A stretch of 64,000 nucleotides of DNA from Nostoc sp. NIES-4103. GTDB taxonomy: Bacteria > Cyanobacteriota > Cyanobacteriia > Cyanobacteriales > Nostocaceae. Of this stretch, positions 37,001 through 46,416 are shown piece after piece. Numbering within the stretch: the stretch's first letter is position 1; each line of letters opens with the position of its first letter. Made by a program: the position numbers and the translations under genes. The notes below the pieces were generated by a model, which saw only the letters and a list, made by a program, of their open reading frames with translations, did no database searches and was not told where the DNA came from. The stretch lies in contig NZ_AP018288.1 of NCBI RefSeq assembly GCF_002368335.1, forward strand, positions 2,191,269 through 2,255,268, written 5' to 3'.

Positions 37001-38620
37001 AACGGCTTTGTAATCAACGGCATTGATGCTTTTGACCGTTCAGGTACTTCCGTCAGCAGTGCAGGAGACATCAACGGCGACGGCATTTCAGACTTGATTA
37101 TCGCGGCACCAGGTGCTGACCCCAACGGTCGGTTGGATGCTGGGGAAACCTACGTGGTGTTTGGCAACAGTAGCGGTTTTAGTGCCAGCTTTGACTTATC
37201 ATCCTTGGATGGTAGCAACGGCTTTGTAATCAACGGCATTGATGCTTTTGACAACTCAGGCTTCTCCGTCAGCAGTGCAGGAGACATCAACGGCGACGGC
37301 ATCTCAGACCTGATTATCGGGGCACCAGGTGCTGACCCCAACGGTCGGTTGGATGCTGGGGAAACCTACGTGGTGTTTGGCAACAGTAGCGGTTTTAGTG
37401 CCAGCTTTGACTTATCATCCTTGGATGGTAGCAACGGCTTCGTAATCAACGGCATTAATGCGCGTGACTACTCAGGTCGTTCCGTCAGCAGTGCCGGAGA
37501 TGTCAATGGTGACGGCATTGATGACTTGATGATCGGGGGTGGATCTTCTCGTCAGAGCTATTTGGTGTTTGGCTTTGCAACTGCGGCTACTACCAATGAA
37601 GATACTGCTGCTAACATCCTTGCCAGCAATATTCTACGTAGATATACAGATGCAGAGGGCGATCGCTTAAGCATCACTAACTTCACTAACCCCAGCAATG
37701 GCACACTGACGCTTAACGACAACGGTACACCCGATGTTACCGATGATGACTACTTCATCTACACCCCCAATGCCAACTACAACGGCACTGACAGCTTCAT
37801 CTTCACTGTCAGCGACGGTAATGGCGGCAGTATTGATGGTACTTTTAACCTCAACATTAAACCAGTCAACGATGCCCCCATTGTTGCCAATACCATTGCA
37901 GACATCACCACCACCGAAAGCAGCGCTTTCAGTTTCACCTTTAATGTTGATACCTTTAGTGATGTTGATGCAGGTGACACCTTAACCTACACTGCAACCC
38001 TCGCTGATGATAGCCCCTTACCCGACTGGCTAGCCTTCAACGCTGACACCCGCACCTTTAGCGGCACACCAGATGATATAGATGTGGGCATCATTAGCCT
38101 AAAAGTTATTGCTACTGATAGCAGCAATGCAAGTGTGAGTGAAAGCTTTGATTTAACAGTCACTGCACTCAATTTCACCGGAACTAAAGGCAGAGATGTC
38201 CTTACAGGAACAGGCAGCAACAACATTATTGATGGCAACGGTGGTAATGATGATCTTTCTGGTGGTGCTGGTGATGATATTCTCGTTGGTGGTACTGGTA
38301 GGGATGTTCTCACTGGTGGTGCTGGCAATGACTTGTTTGTTTATACGAGTATCCGCGATGCCAGAGACACAATTACTGATTTTTCACCTAGTGCGGACAA
38401 GATTGTTTTGACTGATTTATTTGCCAGTTTTAACTTAGGCGGTCTCAATTATGAAACTGCAACTGCACAAGGTTACTTAGGTTTTAGGTCTCAGGGCAAT
38501 AATACCACTGTCCTGATTGACCCAGATGGCTTAACTGGTCGGGCTGTAGCGACGAGTTTGTTGACGGTATTGGATGTATCGTCAAATACCTTAGCCAATG
38601 CGGATAATTTTGTTTTCTAA
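34100..38620 (+). CDS. Giant FG-GAP repeat / cadherin-like / RTX exoprotein, copy 1
   Basis: 1506 residues, acidic, no N-terminal signal peptide. Order: a cadherin-like N-terminal domain (1-170) and a first block of FG-GAP repeats (about 175-625) with calcium-loop cores such as SAGDINGDGIDDLIIGAP. A VCBS/cadherin-like domain follows (630-735; NDTVTTDEDTAVNISVLAND), then a second FG-GAP block (745-1160), a cadherin-like domain (1165-1265) and a He_PIG-type Ig domain (1270-1365; PDWLAFNADTRTFSGTPDD). It ends with RTX calcium nonapeptides (GGAGDDILVGGTG) and a C-terminal secretion domain (to 1506). The layout predicts Ca2+-dependent folding outside the cell after type I secretion. FG-GAP blocks form integrin-like beta-propellers, so adhesion is plausible. 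A GGAGAATC Shine-Dalgarno-like site precedes the ATG. Confidence 0.92.
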   Translation: MADVVFNLSELDDSIPNAAPQLDLNGSNQAGINFATTFYRGTPVSIVDSDFTLTDANSSTLVGVTITIEFPFEGAAESLSADTSGTSIIASYNYDSNTITGILTLTGTDTIANYQQVLRSITYNNTASIVSSLYTRTIQFIVDDGEAESNTSTVATTTLFLTNRSGNSVVLNSSSLDGSNGFVINGSGFFLRAAGDINGDGIDDLIIGAPSADPNGKENAGQSYVVFGKTSGFSPSFNLSDLDGSNGFVINGINAGDRLGSSVSGAGDINGDGIDDLIIGAPSADPNGKENAGQSYVVFGKNSGFSTSLDLSSLDGSNGFVLNGVDAYYDSSGIFVSSAGDVNGDGIDDLIIVAPIATPSNGLERAGEAYVVFGNTSGFSASIDLSSLDGSNGFVINGPEEFGYSSTINFGSAGDINGDGLDDLIIVGNGSQLIYVVFSTSEGFGATLDLPTLDGSNGFVFRGAIAGYDGSIPPFSSGFDINGDGFDDLVIGARRGGTFYNGESYVVFGKSGGFSPYLDSSSLDGSNGFVINGLDDLDFLGTNVSSAGDFNGDGFDDLIIDRYLLFGKSGGFSANFDLSFLDGRNGFIINSFNSATSAGDINGDGFDDLIIGSGVLFGFATRSIDEPPVAVNDTVTTDEDTAVNISVLANDIPLDNPLMVRAVNGTVVTVGTSITLSTGALLTLNADGTFTYDPNGQFETLAGGESSSDSFTYTVSDGSFVSTASVNLTINGVNDAPTVTSAFNVSDLNGSNAFVINGIDVFNYSGRSVSSAGDINGDGISDLIIGTPGADPNGRFDAGETYVVFGSSTGFGASLDLSSLDGSNGFVINGIDAFDLSGTSVSSAGDINGDGISDLIIGASGADPNGQSAAGETYVVFGSSTGFGASLDLSSLDGSNGFVINGIDAFDLSGTSVSSAGDINGDGISDLIIGASGADANGQSAAGETYVVFGSSTGFGASLDLSSLDGSNGFVINGIDAFDRSGTSVSSAGDINGDGISDLIIAAPGADPNGRLDAGETYVVFGNSSGFSASFDLSSLDGSNGFVINGIDAFDNSGFSVSSAGDINGDGISDLIIGAPGADPNGRLDAGETYVVFGNSSGFSASFDLSSLDGSNGFVINGINARDYSGRSVSSAGDVNGDGIDDLMIGGGSSRQSYLVFGFATAATTNEDTAANILASNILRRYTDAEGDRLSITNFTNPSNGTLTLNDNGTPDVTDDDYFIYTPNANYNGTDSFIFTVSDGNGGSIDGTFNLNIKPVNDAPIVANTIADITTTESSAFSFTFNVDTFSDVDAGDTLTYTATLADDSPLPDWLAFNADTRTFSGTPDDIDVGIISLKVIATDSSNASVSESFDLTVTALNFTGTKGRDVLTGTGSNNIIDGNGGNDDLSGGAGDDILVGGTGRDVLTGGAGNDLFVYTSIRDARDTITDFSPSADKIVLTDLFASFNLGGLNYETATAQGYLGFRSQGNNTTVLIDPDGLTGRAVATSLLTVLDVSSNTLANADNFVF
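36505..37560 (+). repeat. Tandem 216-bp repeats inside the FG-GAP gene
   Basis: The second FG-GAP block consists of 72-codon units repeated with a 216-bp period. The units beginning near 36508 and 36724 differ at almost one base only (a C to G change turning ADP into ADA). Later units near 36940 and 37156 diverge more. The pattern shows recent unit duplication. Confidence 0.85.
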
Positions 38621-38713
38621 TTTCTAATTTGTAGTGGCAAGATTGCTTGCCCTTTTTGCTGCGACTCTATTCTGTTTGACTCGGCATTCATCACTATTCC
38701 ATAGATAAATCTC

Positions 38714-39076
38714 ATGAAATTCTCAACTTCTTTGAGCAAAAATTCAATTTTCCAAATCAGTCTTATTAGCTTTGCCAGCTTTTGTGGTTTGGCTATAATT
38801 CCTAGTTCTGTTAATAGCACAATACTTGTTGATGGTGAAACAACCACAGCAATTACTCAACAAATCGAGCAAATCCAATCTGTACAAGAATTGCAAGCTA
38901 AATTGATTGCAGTCACTAAAGAACGCGATCGCTTATTGCAAGCTTTAAAAACTGAGCAAGAAAACCACGCCCAAACTCATAAAAGCCTGACCACCGCTTT
39001 GGGTGATGCTATTGATAGTTTGGCACGACAGCGTGCAGGAACAGAAGCACACAAAGGGAAAAAATCTGTATCTTAA
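38714..39076 (+). CDS. Chimeric protein: PEP-CTERM-type signal peptide fused to coiled-coil tail
   Basis: 120 residues. Residues 1-33 (MKFSTSLSKNSIFQISLIS..., ending near the possible cleavage region before SSVNST) match the signal peptide of the PEP-CTERM gene at 45423. Residues 36-120 match the C-terminal coiled coil of the gene at 33208 (TTAITQQIEQIQSVQELQAK...). The switch occurs near 38816, the junction of the tandem duplication. The product would be an exported small coiled-coil protein without a PEP-CTERM anchor. The frame is open and keeps an ATG, but whether it is expressed is unknown. Confidence 0.75.
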   Translation: MKFSTSLSKNSIFQISLISFASFCGLAIIPSSVNSTILVDGETTTAITQQIEQIQSVQELQAKLIAVTKERDRLLQALKTEQENHAQTHKSLTTALGDAIDSLARQRAGTEAHKGKKSVS

Positions 39077-39200
39077 CTCACTAATAGTAAAGCACAGTTG
39101 AAGAAAAGCGACCATAATAAGAAGAGTTGAAAAAGCGTGATGGAAGAAAAAAGAATTGTTGTAGGGTAAGTACTGAGAAAAACTAAGTGGAATAGTTACC

Positions 39201-40322
39201 TTGCTCGATTCTTCAGACACCCCAATTTCCCCCACCTCTGCATCATCTCAGGCTGGGGTTCCGGCTTTAGAAATCAATGCTTCCCGCCAGTTCACCCCTT
39301 GGCTGAAAGAGCAAAACCTCAGTTTGGCATTTACCACCTATCAAGCCGGGAAACTGTTTTTCATCGGCTTGCAACCCAATGGCAAACTGTCAGTCTTTGA
39401 ACGCACCTTTGAGCGGTGCATGGGATTGTATGCTGAAGGCAACAGCCTATACATGAGTTCGCTGTATCAACTGTGGCGGTTTGAAAACATCCTCGAACCG
39501 GGACAAACCTACCAAAACTACGATGCCGTATATTTGCCCCAGCTAGGTTATGTAACTGCCGATTTAGACATTCATGACATCATTTTAAGCAATTCTCCAT
39601 TCCCTATTCCCAATTCCCCCAAAATTCTGAAACCACAAAATATCATATTTGTCAATACATTATTTAGTTGTTTAGCCACAGTCAGCGAAACCCATAGTTT
39701 TGTGCCTTTGTGGCAGCCGCCATTTATTAGCAAACTGGGTGCAGAAGACAGATGTCACCTCAATGGCTTAGCTATGCGTGACGGCAAACCCCAATATGTA
39801 ACAGCTGTCAGCGAGTCAGACGTAGCAGAAGGCTGGCGGGAGCATCGGGTGGATGGGGGTTGTGTCATCGACGTGCAGAGCAATGAAATTATCCTTAGAG
39901 GGTTGTCCATGCCCCATTCACCTCGGTGGTATCAAGACAAACTCTGGCTACTCAACTCTGGCACCGGCGAGTTTGGCTTTGCCGACTTAGACCGGGGAGA
40001 ATTTCAACCCGTGACCTTTTGCCCAGGATACATGCGCGGCTGTGCTTTTCACGGAGACTTTGCGATCGTGGGAATTTCCCAACCCAGACATAATAAAACC
40101 TTTAGCGGCTTGCCCTTGGATGAAAAATTGCAGCAAAAGAAAGCCGAACCTCGTTGTGGGTTGCTAGTGATTGACCTACGAAGTGGCGATATTGTTCATA
40201 GTTTAAGACTAGAGGGGGTGGTACTGGAATTATACGACGTGGTGGTACTGCCACAGGTACGTTGTCCGATGGCGATCGGGTTTCGTAATGACGAAATTCG
40301 GCGGATGGTGACAGTGGGATGA
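39201..40322 (+). CDS. TIGR03032 family protein (putative beta-propeller)
   Basis: 373 residues. The family signature appears as FTPWLKEQNLSLAFTTYQ, then YQAGKLFFIGLQPNG, FERCMGLYAEGNSLYMSSLY, HLNGLAMRDGKPQYVTAVS and PHSPRWYQDKLWLLNSGTGE. The members have unknown function; the repeated WxLNSGTG-like strands suggest a propeller-type fold. The only start in frame after the preceding stop (39174) is TTG at 39201. The next ATG would delete the conserved N-terminus. It lies 76 bp upstream of FG-GAP copy 2 on the same strand, and the equivalent gene in the other unit is a remnant. Confidence 0.82.
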   Translation: MLDSSDTPISPTSASSQAGVPALEINASRQFTPWLKEQNLSLAFTTYQAGKLFFIGLQPNGKLSVFERTFERCMGLYAEGNSLYMSSLYQLWRFENILEPGQTYQNYDAVYLPQLGYVTADLDIHDIILSNSPFPIPNSPKILKPQNIIFVNTLFSCLATVSETHSFVPLWQPPFISKLGAEDRCHLNGLAMRDGKPQYVTAVSESDVAEGWREHRVDGGCVIDVQSNEIILRGLSMPHSPRWYQDKLWLLNSGTGEFGFADLDRGEFQPVTFCPGYMRGCAFHGDFAIVGISQPRHNKTFSGLPLDEKLQQKKAEPRCGLLVIDLRSGDIVHSLRLEGVVLELYDVVVLPQVRCPMAIGFRNDEIRRMVTVG

Positions 40323-40398
40323 GAAATCATTCAACTATCATGCACCGCGCAGAATTTCATACTTAACACATGCAAAATTACTTGGAGAATCAACAAAG

Positions 40399-43300
40399 AT
40401 GGCTGATGTAGTCTTTAATCTCTCTGAGCTGGATGACAGCATTCCCAATGCTGCTCCCCAACTAGACTTAAATGGCAGCGATGAGGCTGGTATTGATTTT
40501 GCCACTACCTTTTATCGCGGCACTCCAGTCTCTATTGTTGATAGCGACTTCACCTTGACGGACGCCAACAGTAGCACTTTGGTGGGAGTCACTATTACTA
40601 TTGAACTTCTTTTTGAAGGTGCAGCCGAGCCCTTGAGTGCTGATACTAGTGGCACTAGTATCATTGCTAGCTACAATTATGACTCAAATACAATAACAGG
40701 TATTCTCACCCTGACGGGGACGGATACAATAGCCAATTACGAGCAAGTCTTGCGTTCAATTACTTACAACAATACTGCTGCGGTTGTAACAACTATAGCC
40801 CCCCGCACCATTCAATTTATCGTCGATGATGGCCAAGCCGAATCCAACACCAGTACGGTGGCTACCACAACCCTCACCCTCACCAATCAATCTGCCAATT
40901 CGGTGGTATATAACCCCTCTGACCTAGACGGCTTTGTGATTATCGGCATTAATGCAGGCGATCGCCCATCCATCAGGGGTACAGCAGACATCAACGGCGA
41001 CGGCATCAACGACTTGATTATTGGGGAAGCAGATGCCGACCCCAACGGACGGGAAAATGCTGGACAGAGCTATGTAGTGTTTGGTAGTAGCACAGGCTTT
41101 AGTGCCAGCATCGATTTATCCTCCTTAGACGGCAGCAATGGCTTTTTGATTAACGGCATTAATGCAGGCGGTCGCGTAGTTGGCAGGCCTGCGGGAGACA
41201 TCAACGGCGACGGCATTGAAGACTTGATGATCGCGGCATTTTATGGAATCTTCAACGGACGGGAAAATGCTGGACAGAGCTATGTAGTGTTTGGTAGTAG
41301 CACAGGCTTTAGTGCCAGCTTCGATTTATCCTCCTTAGACGGCAGCAACGGCTTTGTGATTAACGGCATTAATGCAGGCGATCGCTCAAGCATCAGGGGT
41401 ACAGCAGACATCAACGGCGACGGCATCAACGACTTGATTATTGTGGCATCAGATGCCGACCCCAACGGACGGGAAAATGCTGGACAGAGCTATGTAGTGT
41501 TTGGTAGTAGCACAGGCTTTAGTGCCAGCATCGATTTATCGTCCTTAGACGGCAGCAATGGCTTTGTGATTAACGGCATTAATGCAGGCGATGGCTCATA
41601 CGCCGTGACTGCGGGAGACATCAACGGCGACGGCATCGACGACTTGATTATTTTGCCAACATATGTATACGACTACGGACGGGAAAATGCTGGACGGAGC
41701 TATATAGTCTTTGGTAGTAGCACAGGCTTTAATGCCAGCTTCGATTTATCCTCCTTAGACGGCAGCAACGGCTTTGTGATCGACGACCTCAGGGCGTCTA
41801 GGTTTTCAAGGTTAAGTTTCGATCATGCAGGGGACATGAACGGCGACGGCTTGGATGACCTGATTATTAATATTTCTAGTAATATCTACGTAGTCTTTGG
41901 CAGGAGTGAGGGCCTTGGTGCTACCCTGGAGCTAGGGACATTAGACGGCAGCAATGGCTTCGTGTTTAATGCTTATGGCAGGGGATACTCAAGTCCGACC
42001 TACACAAGTGCAGGAGACATTAACGGTGATGGCTTCGACGACCTGATTATCGGCGTACCAGGGGGTGGTAACTTTTATAATGGGACAGCCTACGTGCTAT
42101 TTGGCAAGGGTAGTGGCTTTAGTGCCCGCCTCGATCCACGGACTCTAGATGGCAGCAATGGCTTTGTGATCAACGGCCTTGATGAGCGTGACTACTTAGG
42201 CAGATCTGTCAGGAGTGCCGGAGACTTTAACGGCGATGGCTTCGACGACTTTATGATCAATGACTACCTGTTATTTGGCAAGAGTGGCGGCTTTCGTGCC
42301 AACTTCGATCTATCTTTGCTAGACGGTAGAAACGGCTTCATAACCAACGGCTTTTACTCCACCAGTGTGGGGGACATCAACGGCGATGGCTTTGACGACC
42401 TGAGTATTGCGTCGGGGGTTCTGTTTGGTTTTGCCACTGGGTCTATTGATGAACCTCTAAATGAACCTCCAGTGGCAGTGAATGATACAGCTACCACTGA
42501 CGAAGACACCGCTGTTAACATTTCTGTCTTAGCCAACGACAGCGACCCGGACAACGATCCCTTAAAGGTGACGGCTGTTAACCGTAATACAGTCACTGTT
42601 GGCAGTGCTATTACTTTAAGTTCGGGTGCCTTACTCACTCTCAATGCTGATAGCACTTTCACTTATGATCCTAATGGTCAATTTGAAACTTTGGCTGTGG
42701 GTGAAAGCAGCAGCGACAGTTTTACCTATACTATCAGCGATGGTGACTTTACTAGAACTGCTACCGTCAACCTGACTATCAACGGAGTAAATGACGCACC
42801 CACAGCAGTTGTTTCAGTTTTCAACCTCTCCACCCTCAACGGCAACAACGGCTTTGTGATTAACGGCATTGATGCGGGTGATGGCTCAGGCTCTTCCGTC
42901 AGCGGTGCAGGGGATATCAACGGCGACGGCTTCGACGACGTGATTATCGCGGCACCTGATGTATCCCTCGGCAGACGGAGGTATGTTGCACAGAACTATG
43001 TAGTGTTTGGTAGTAGCAGCGGCTTTAGTGCCAGCCTGGACTTATCCTCCCTTGACGGCAGCAACGGCTTCGTGATTAACGGCATTCAATCGCGTGACCG
43101 CTTAGGCTCTTTCGTCAGCAGTGCAGGGGACATTAACGGCGACGGCTTCGATGACGTGATTATCGCGACAGCCTTTGCCGACCCCAACGGTCAGTCTGAA
43201 GCTGGACAGAGCTATGTAGTGTTTGGTAGTAGCAGCGGCTTTAGTGCCAGCCTGGACTTATCCTCCCTTGACGGCAGCAACGGCTTCGTGATTAACGGCA

Positions 43301-45324
43301 TTGATGCAGGCGATGCCTTAGGCTCTTCCGTTAGCAGTGCGGGGGACATCAACGACGATAGTATCGACGACCTGATTATCGGGGCACCTGGTGCTAATCA
43401 GAGCTACGTAGTGTTTGGTAGTAGCAGCGGCTTTAGTGCCAGCCTGGACTTATCCTCCCTTGACGGCAGCAACGGCTTCGTGATTAACGGCATTAATGCA
43501 GGCGATGCCTTAGGCCTTTCCGTTAGCAGTGCGGGGGACATCAACGGTGACGGCTTCGACGACTTGATTATCGGGGCACCTGGTGCCGACCCCAATGGAG
43601 AGTACTTTGCCGGAGAGAGCTACGTAGTATTTGGCAAGAGTAGCGGCTTTAGTGCCAGCCTTGACTTATCGTCCCTGGATGGTAGCAACGGCTTTGTGAT
43701 TAACGGCATTGATGCAGATGACCGCTTAAGCTTAGGCTTTTCCGTCAGCAGTGCAGGGGATATCAACGGCGACGGCTTCGATGACCTAATTGTCGTAGCA
43801 TTTGGAAGCAGAAGCTACGACAATCAAACCTACGTGGTGTTTGGCAAGAGTAACGGCTTTAGTGCCAGCTTTGACCTATCGTCCCTAGACGGCAGCAACG
43901 GCTTCGTAATTACCCCCATCTCTGGGTTGTCCTCTTCAGACAGATCTATTACCAGTGCAGGTGATATCAACGGTGACGGCTTTGACGACCTGATTATCGG
44001 GGCATACGGTGCCTCCCCCAACGGAGAGTTCGATGCCGGACAGAGCTATGTATTGTTTGGTAAGAGTGGCGGCTTTAGTGCCAGTTTCGACTTATCTAAC
44101 CTGGATGGCAGCAACGGCTTTGTACTCAACGGCATTGATGCGGGTGACAACTCTGGCTATTCTGTCAGCGGTGCGGGAGACATCAATGGCGACGGCATTT
44201 CAGACCTGATTATCGGGGCACCAGATGCCTACTCCAACGGAGAGTTCAATGCCGGACAGAGCTACGTGGTGTTTGGTTTTGCTACTGGCGCAACTACCAA
44301 CGAAGATACTACTGTTAACATCCTTGCCAGGAATATTTTACGTAGATATACAGATGTAGATGGCGACACTTTAAGCATTACTAACTTTACTAACCCCAGC
44401 AATGCCACACTGACGCTTAACGACAACGGTACACCCAGCGTCACCGATGACGACTACTTCACCTACACCCCCAATGCCAACTACAACGGCACTGACAGCT
44501 TCTCCTACACTGTCAGCGACGGTAATGGCGGCAGTATTGATGGTACTTTTAACCTCAACATCAGGTCAATCAACGATGCCCCCATTGTTGCCAATACCAT
44601 TGCAGACATCACCACCACCGAAAGCAGCGCTTTCAGTTTCACCTTTGATGCAGATACCTTTAGTGATGTCGATGCAGGTGACACCTTAACCTACACTGCA
44701 ACCCTCGCTGACGATAGCCCCTTACCCGACTGGCTAGCCTTCAACGCCGATACCCGCACCTTTAGCGGCACACCTGATGATACAGATGTGGGCACTATTA
44801 GCCTAAAAGTTATTGCTACTGATAGCAGCAATGCAAGTGTCAGTGAAAGCTTTGATTTAACAGTCACTGCACTCAATTTCACCGGAACTAAAGGCAGAGA
44901 TGTCCTTACAGGAACAGGCAGCAACAACATTATTGATGGCAAAGGTGGTAATGATGATATCTCTGGTGGTGCTGGTGATGATATTCTCGTTGGTGGCACT
45001 GGTAGTGATGTTCTCACTGGTGGTGCTGGCAATGACTTGTTTGTTTATACGAGTATCCGCGATGCCAGAGATAGAATTACTGATTTTTCGCCTAGTGCAG
45101 ACAAGATTGTTTTGACTGATTTATTTGCCAGTTTTAACTTAGGCGGTCTCAATTATGAAACTGCAACTGCACAAGGTTACTTAGGTTTTAGGTCTCAGGG
45201 CAATAATACCGCTGTTTTGATTGACCCAGATGGTTTAACTGGTCGGGCTGTAGCGACTAGTTTGTTAACGGTATTGGATGTATCGTCAAATACCTTAGCC
45301 AATGCGGATAATTTTGTTTTCTAA
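40399..45324 (+). CDS. Giant FG-GAP repeat / cadherin-like / RTX exoprotein, copy 2
   Basis: 1641 residues, paralogous to the protein at 34100 with the same order: cadherin-like N-terminal domain, FG-GAP block 1 (about 170-665), VCBS-like domain (680-790; NDTATTDEDTAVNISVLAND), a longer FG-GAP block 2 (about 800-1295), a cadherin-like domain, a He_PIG-like domain and an RTX C-terminus. It differs mainly in FG-GAP unit number and sequence; the last 330 or so residues are nearly identical to copy 1. No signal peptide, so type I secretion is expected, but no ABC transporter or membrane fusion gene lies in the window. Likely a surface or biofilm adhesin or a Ca2+-binding matrix protein. Confidence 0.92.
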   Translation: MADVVFNLSELDDSIPNAAPQLDLNGSDEAGIDFATTFYRGTPVSIVDSDFTLTDANSSTLVGVTITIELLFEGAAEPLSADTSGTSIIASYNYDSNTITGILTLTGTDTIANYEQVLRSITYNNTAAVVTTIAPRTIQFIVDDGQAESNTSTVATTTLTLTNQSANSVVYNPSDLDGFVIIGINAGDRPSIRGTADINGDGINDLIIGEADADPNGRENAGQSYVVFGSSTGFSASIDLSSLDGSNGFLINGINAGGRVVGRPAGDINGDGIEDLMIAAFYGIFNGRENAGQSYVVFGSSTGFSASFDLSSLDGSNGFVINGINAGDRSSIRGTADINGDGINDLIIVASDADPNGRENAGQSYVVFGSSTGFSASIDLSSLDGSNGFVINGINAGDGSYAVTAGDINGDGIDDLIILPTYVYDYGRENAGRSYIVFGSSTGFNASFDLSSLDGSNGFVIDDLRASRFSRLSFDHAGDMNGDGLDDLIINISSNIYVVFGRSEGLGATLELGTLDGSNGFVFNAYGRGYSSPTYTSAGDINGDGFDDLIIGVPGGGNFYNGTAYVLFGKGSGFSARLDPRTLDGSNGFVINGLDERDYLGRSVRSAGDFNGDGFDDFMINDYLLFGKSGGFRANFDLSLLDGRNGFITNGFYSTSVGDINGDGFDDLSIASGVLFGFATGSIDEPLNEPPVAVNDTATTDEDTAVNISVLANDSDPDNDPLKVTAVNRNTVTVGSAITLSSGALLTLNADSTFTYDPNGQFETLAVGESSSDSFTYTISDGDFTRTATVNLTINGVNDAPTAVVSVFNLSTLNGNNGFVINGIDAGDGSGSSVSGAGDINGDGFDDVIIAAPDVSLGRRRYVAQNYVVFGSSSGFSASLDLSSLDGSNGFVINGIQSRDRLGSFVSSAGDINGDGFDDVIIATAFADPNGQSEAGQSYVVFGSSSGFSASLDLSSLDGSNGFVINGIDAGDALGSSVSSAGDINDDSIDDLIIGAPGANQSYVVFGSSSGFSASLDLSSLDGSNGFVINGINAGDALGLSVSSAGDINGDGFDDLIIGAPGADPNGEYFAGESYVVFGKSSGFSASLDLSSLDGSNGFVINGIDADDRLSLGFSVSSAGDINGDGFDDLIVVAFGSRSYDNQTYVVFGKSNGFSASFDLSSLDGSNGFVITPISGLSSSDRSITSAGDINGDGFDDLIIGAYGASPNGEFDAGQSYVLFGKSGGFSASFDLSNLDGSNGFVLNGIDAGDNSGYSVSGAGDINGDGISDLIIGAPDAYSNGEFNAGQSYVVFGFATGATTNEDTTVNILARNILRRYTDVDGDTLSITNFTNPSNATLTLNDNGTPSVTDDDYFTYTPNANYNGTDSFSYTVSDGNGGSIDGTFNLNIRSINDAPIVANTIADITTTESSAFSFTFDADTFSDVDAGDTLTYTATLADDSPLPDWLAFNADTRTFSGTPDDTDVGTISLKVIATDSSNASVSESFDLTVTALNFTGTKGRDVLTGTGSNNIIDGKGGNDDISGGAGDDILVGGTGSDVLTGGAGNDLFVYTSIRDARDRITDFSPSADKIVLTDLFASFNLGGLNYETATAQGYLGFRSQGNNTAVLIDPDGLTGRAVATSLLTVLDVSSNTLANADNFVF

Positions 45325-45422
45325 TGTTTTTTAATTTGTAATGGCAAGGTTGTTTGCCCTTTTTGCTGCGACTCTATTCTGTTTCATTGAACACTCATAA
45401 CTATTCCACACATAAAAACATC

Positions 45423-46157
45423 ATGAAATTCTCAACTTCTTTGATCCAAAATTTAATTTTCAAAACCAGTCTTATCAGCTTTGCTAGCTTTTGTGGTTTG
45501 GCAATGAATACTGGTTCTGCTGATGCTGCTTTGCTTGACTTGGGCGGTTGGCAACAATTTGGTGATGTGTCTACAACAGCTTTGGGTGAAGCTAAGTTGT
45601 CTAATAATGCTTTACAAAATGAAGATTTTTTAGCAGATACAATTTTTAATTACTCTGGGAATGCTGCTGGTTCTGCACGTCCTTTTCCAGATTTACAAGA
45701 TTTTCTCGGTTTGCAACCCGAAGCGCTGGATGTTGAAGGCGAGGCTGTGGAAGGTTCTGCGATTAAAAATACTGTTACTGTTGCACCTGGTGATGTGTTG
45801 CGTTTTGATTGGAATTTCCGCACTAATGAGACGCTGAATAAGGATTTTGCTTTTTTGTTAGTGGACAATACACTGATTAAATTGGCAGACTTGACTGATG
45901 CAACTCTAGCTGATAGTCCTTTTGGGCAACAAACAGGGTTTGGTTCTTATACTTTCAGTACTGCTGGAACTTACACTTTTGCTTTGGGTGTGGTGGATGT
46001 AGATGATTTTGACACGACATCTGCTTTGGAAGTGACCAACGCTAGAATCGAAACTGTTCCTGAACCTGCTACTGTCTTGGGTTTAGGGATGTTGTTGGCT
46101 TTGGGTGTCAGCAGGCGGCGCTTTTTAGTCAAAAATTCGCCACAACGTAGGGTTTAA
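45423..46157 (+). CDS. PEP-CTERM sorting domain protein
   Basis: 244 residues from the ATG at 45423; earlier in-frame starts fall in sequence that is non-coding in the homologous unit. A signal peptide (about 1-36, ending GSADAA) is followed by a beta-rich ectodomain beginning LLDLGGWQQFGD. The C-terminal sorting signal is VPEPATVLGLGMLLALG plus SRRR. This should be exported by Sec and processed by an exosortase. The ectodomain includes DVLRFDWNFRTNETLNKDFAFLL, of unknown function. The two surface-protein classes (RTX and PEP-CTERM) being adjacent suggests an envelope or matrix locus. Confidence 0.9.
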   Translation: MKFSTSLIQNLIFKTSLISFASFCGLAMNTGSADAALLDLGGWQQFGDVSTTALGEAKLSNNALQNEDFLADTIFNYSGNAAGSARPFPDLQDFLGLQPEALDVEGEAVEGSAIKNTVTVAPGDVLRFDWNFRTNETLNKDFAFLLVDNTLIKLADLTDATLADSPFGQQTGFGSYTFSTAGTYTFALGVVDVDDFDTTSALEVTNARIETVPEPATVLGLGMLLALGVSRRRFLVKNSPQRRV

Positions 46158-46416
46158 AATTAAGAGATTGTGTTGGGGACTTCCATTCTCAAAAATATCC
46201 CAAATTTTCTTGTGGAATGGAGAGAAGTTCCCCCCGCCCTTGCAAACTTCGTGTCCCTACCCGTCCTTTGTCTGAAGGGCGGGCAGGATGCCCACCCCAC
46301 AATAGAGGATAATTTATTTGTTGGAAATCCCTTCACTGATGACTGTCATCAATCAACGGCTTTCTCCTGATCTAGACGCTACGCTTACACGAGTGCTTAT
46401 ACAATTTAAATGTCCA

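Larger units (their letters stand above)
33449..45510 (+). repeat. Divergent tandem duplication of a 5.4-6.7 kb unit
   Basis: Unit 1 (33449-38815) and unit 2 (38816-about 45510) carry the same order: coiled-coil tail, TIGR03032-like gene, FG-GAP/RTX gene and the start of a PEP-CTERM gene. In unit 1 the TIGR03032-like gene is reduced to its last 177 bp. Homology is clear through coding and non-coding parts, including the leader just before each FG-GAP gene. Confidence 0.85.

Noticed and set aside
36502..37341. Series of 63-codon antisense ORFs with a period of 216 bp
   Set aside because: They are mirror frames of the FG-GAP repeats; identical spacing shows they derive from the repeat and not from genes.
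36505..37560. Possible CRISPR-like periodic array
   Set aside because: The 216-bp units are coding and have no variable spacers.
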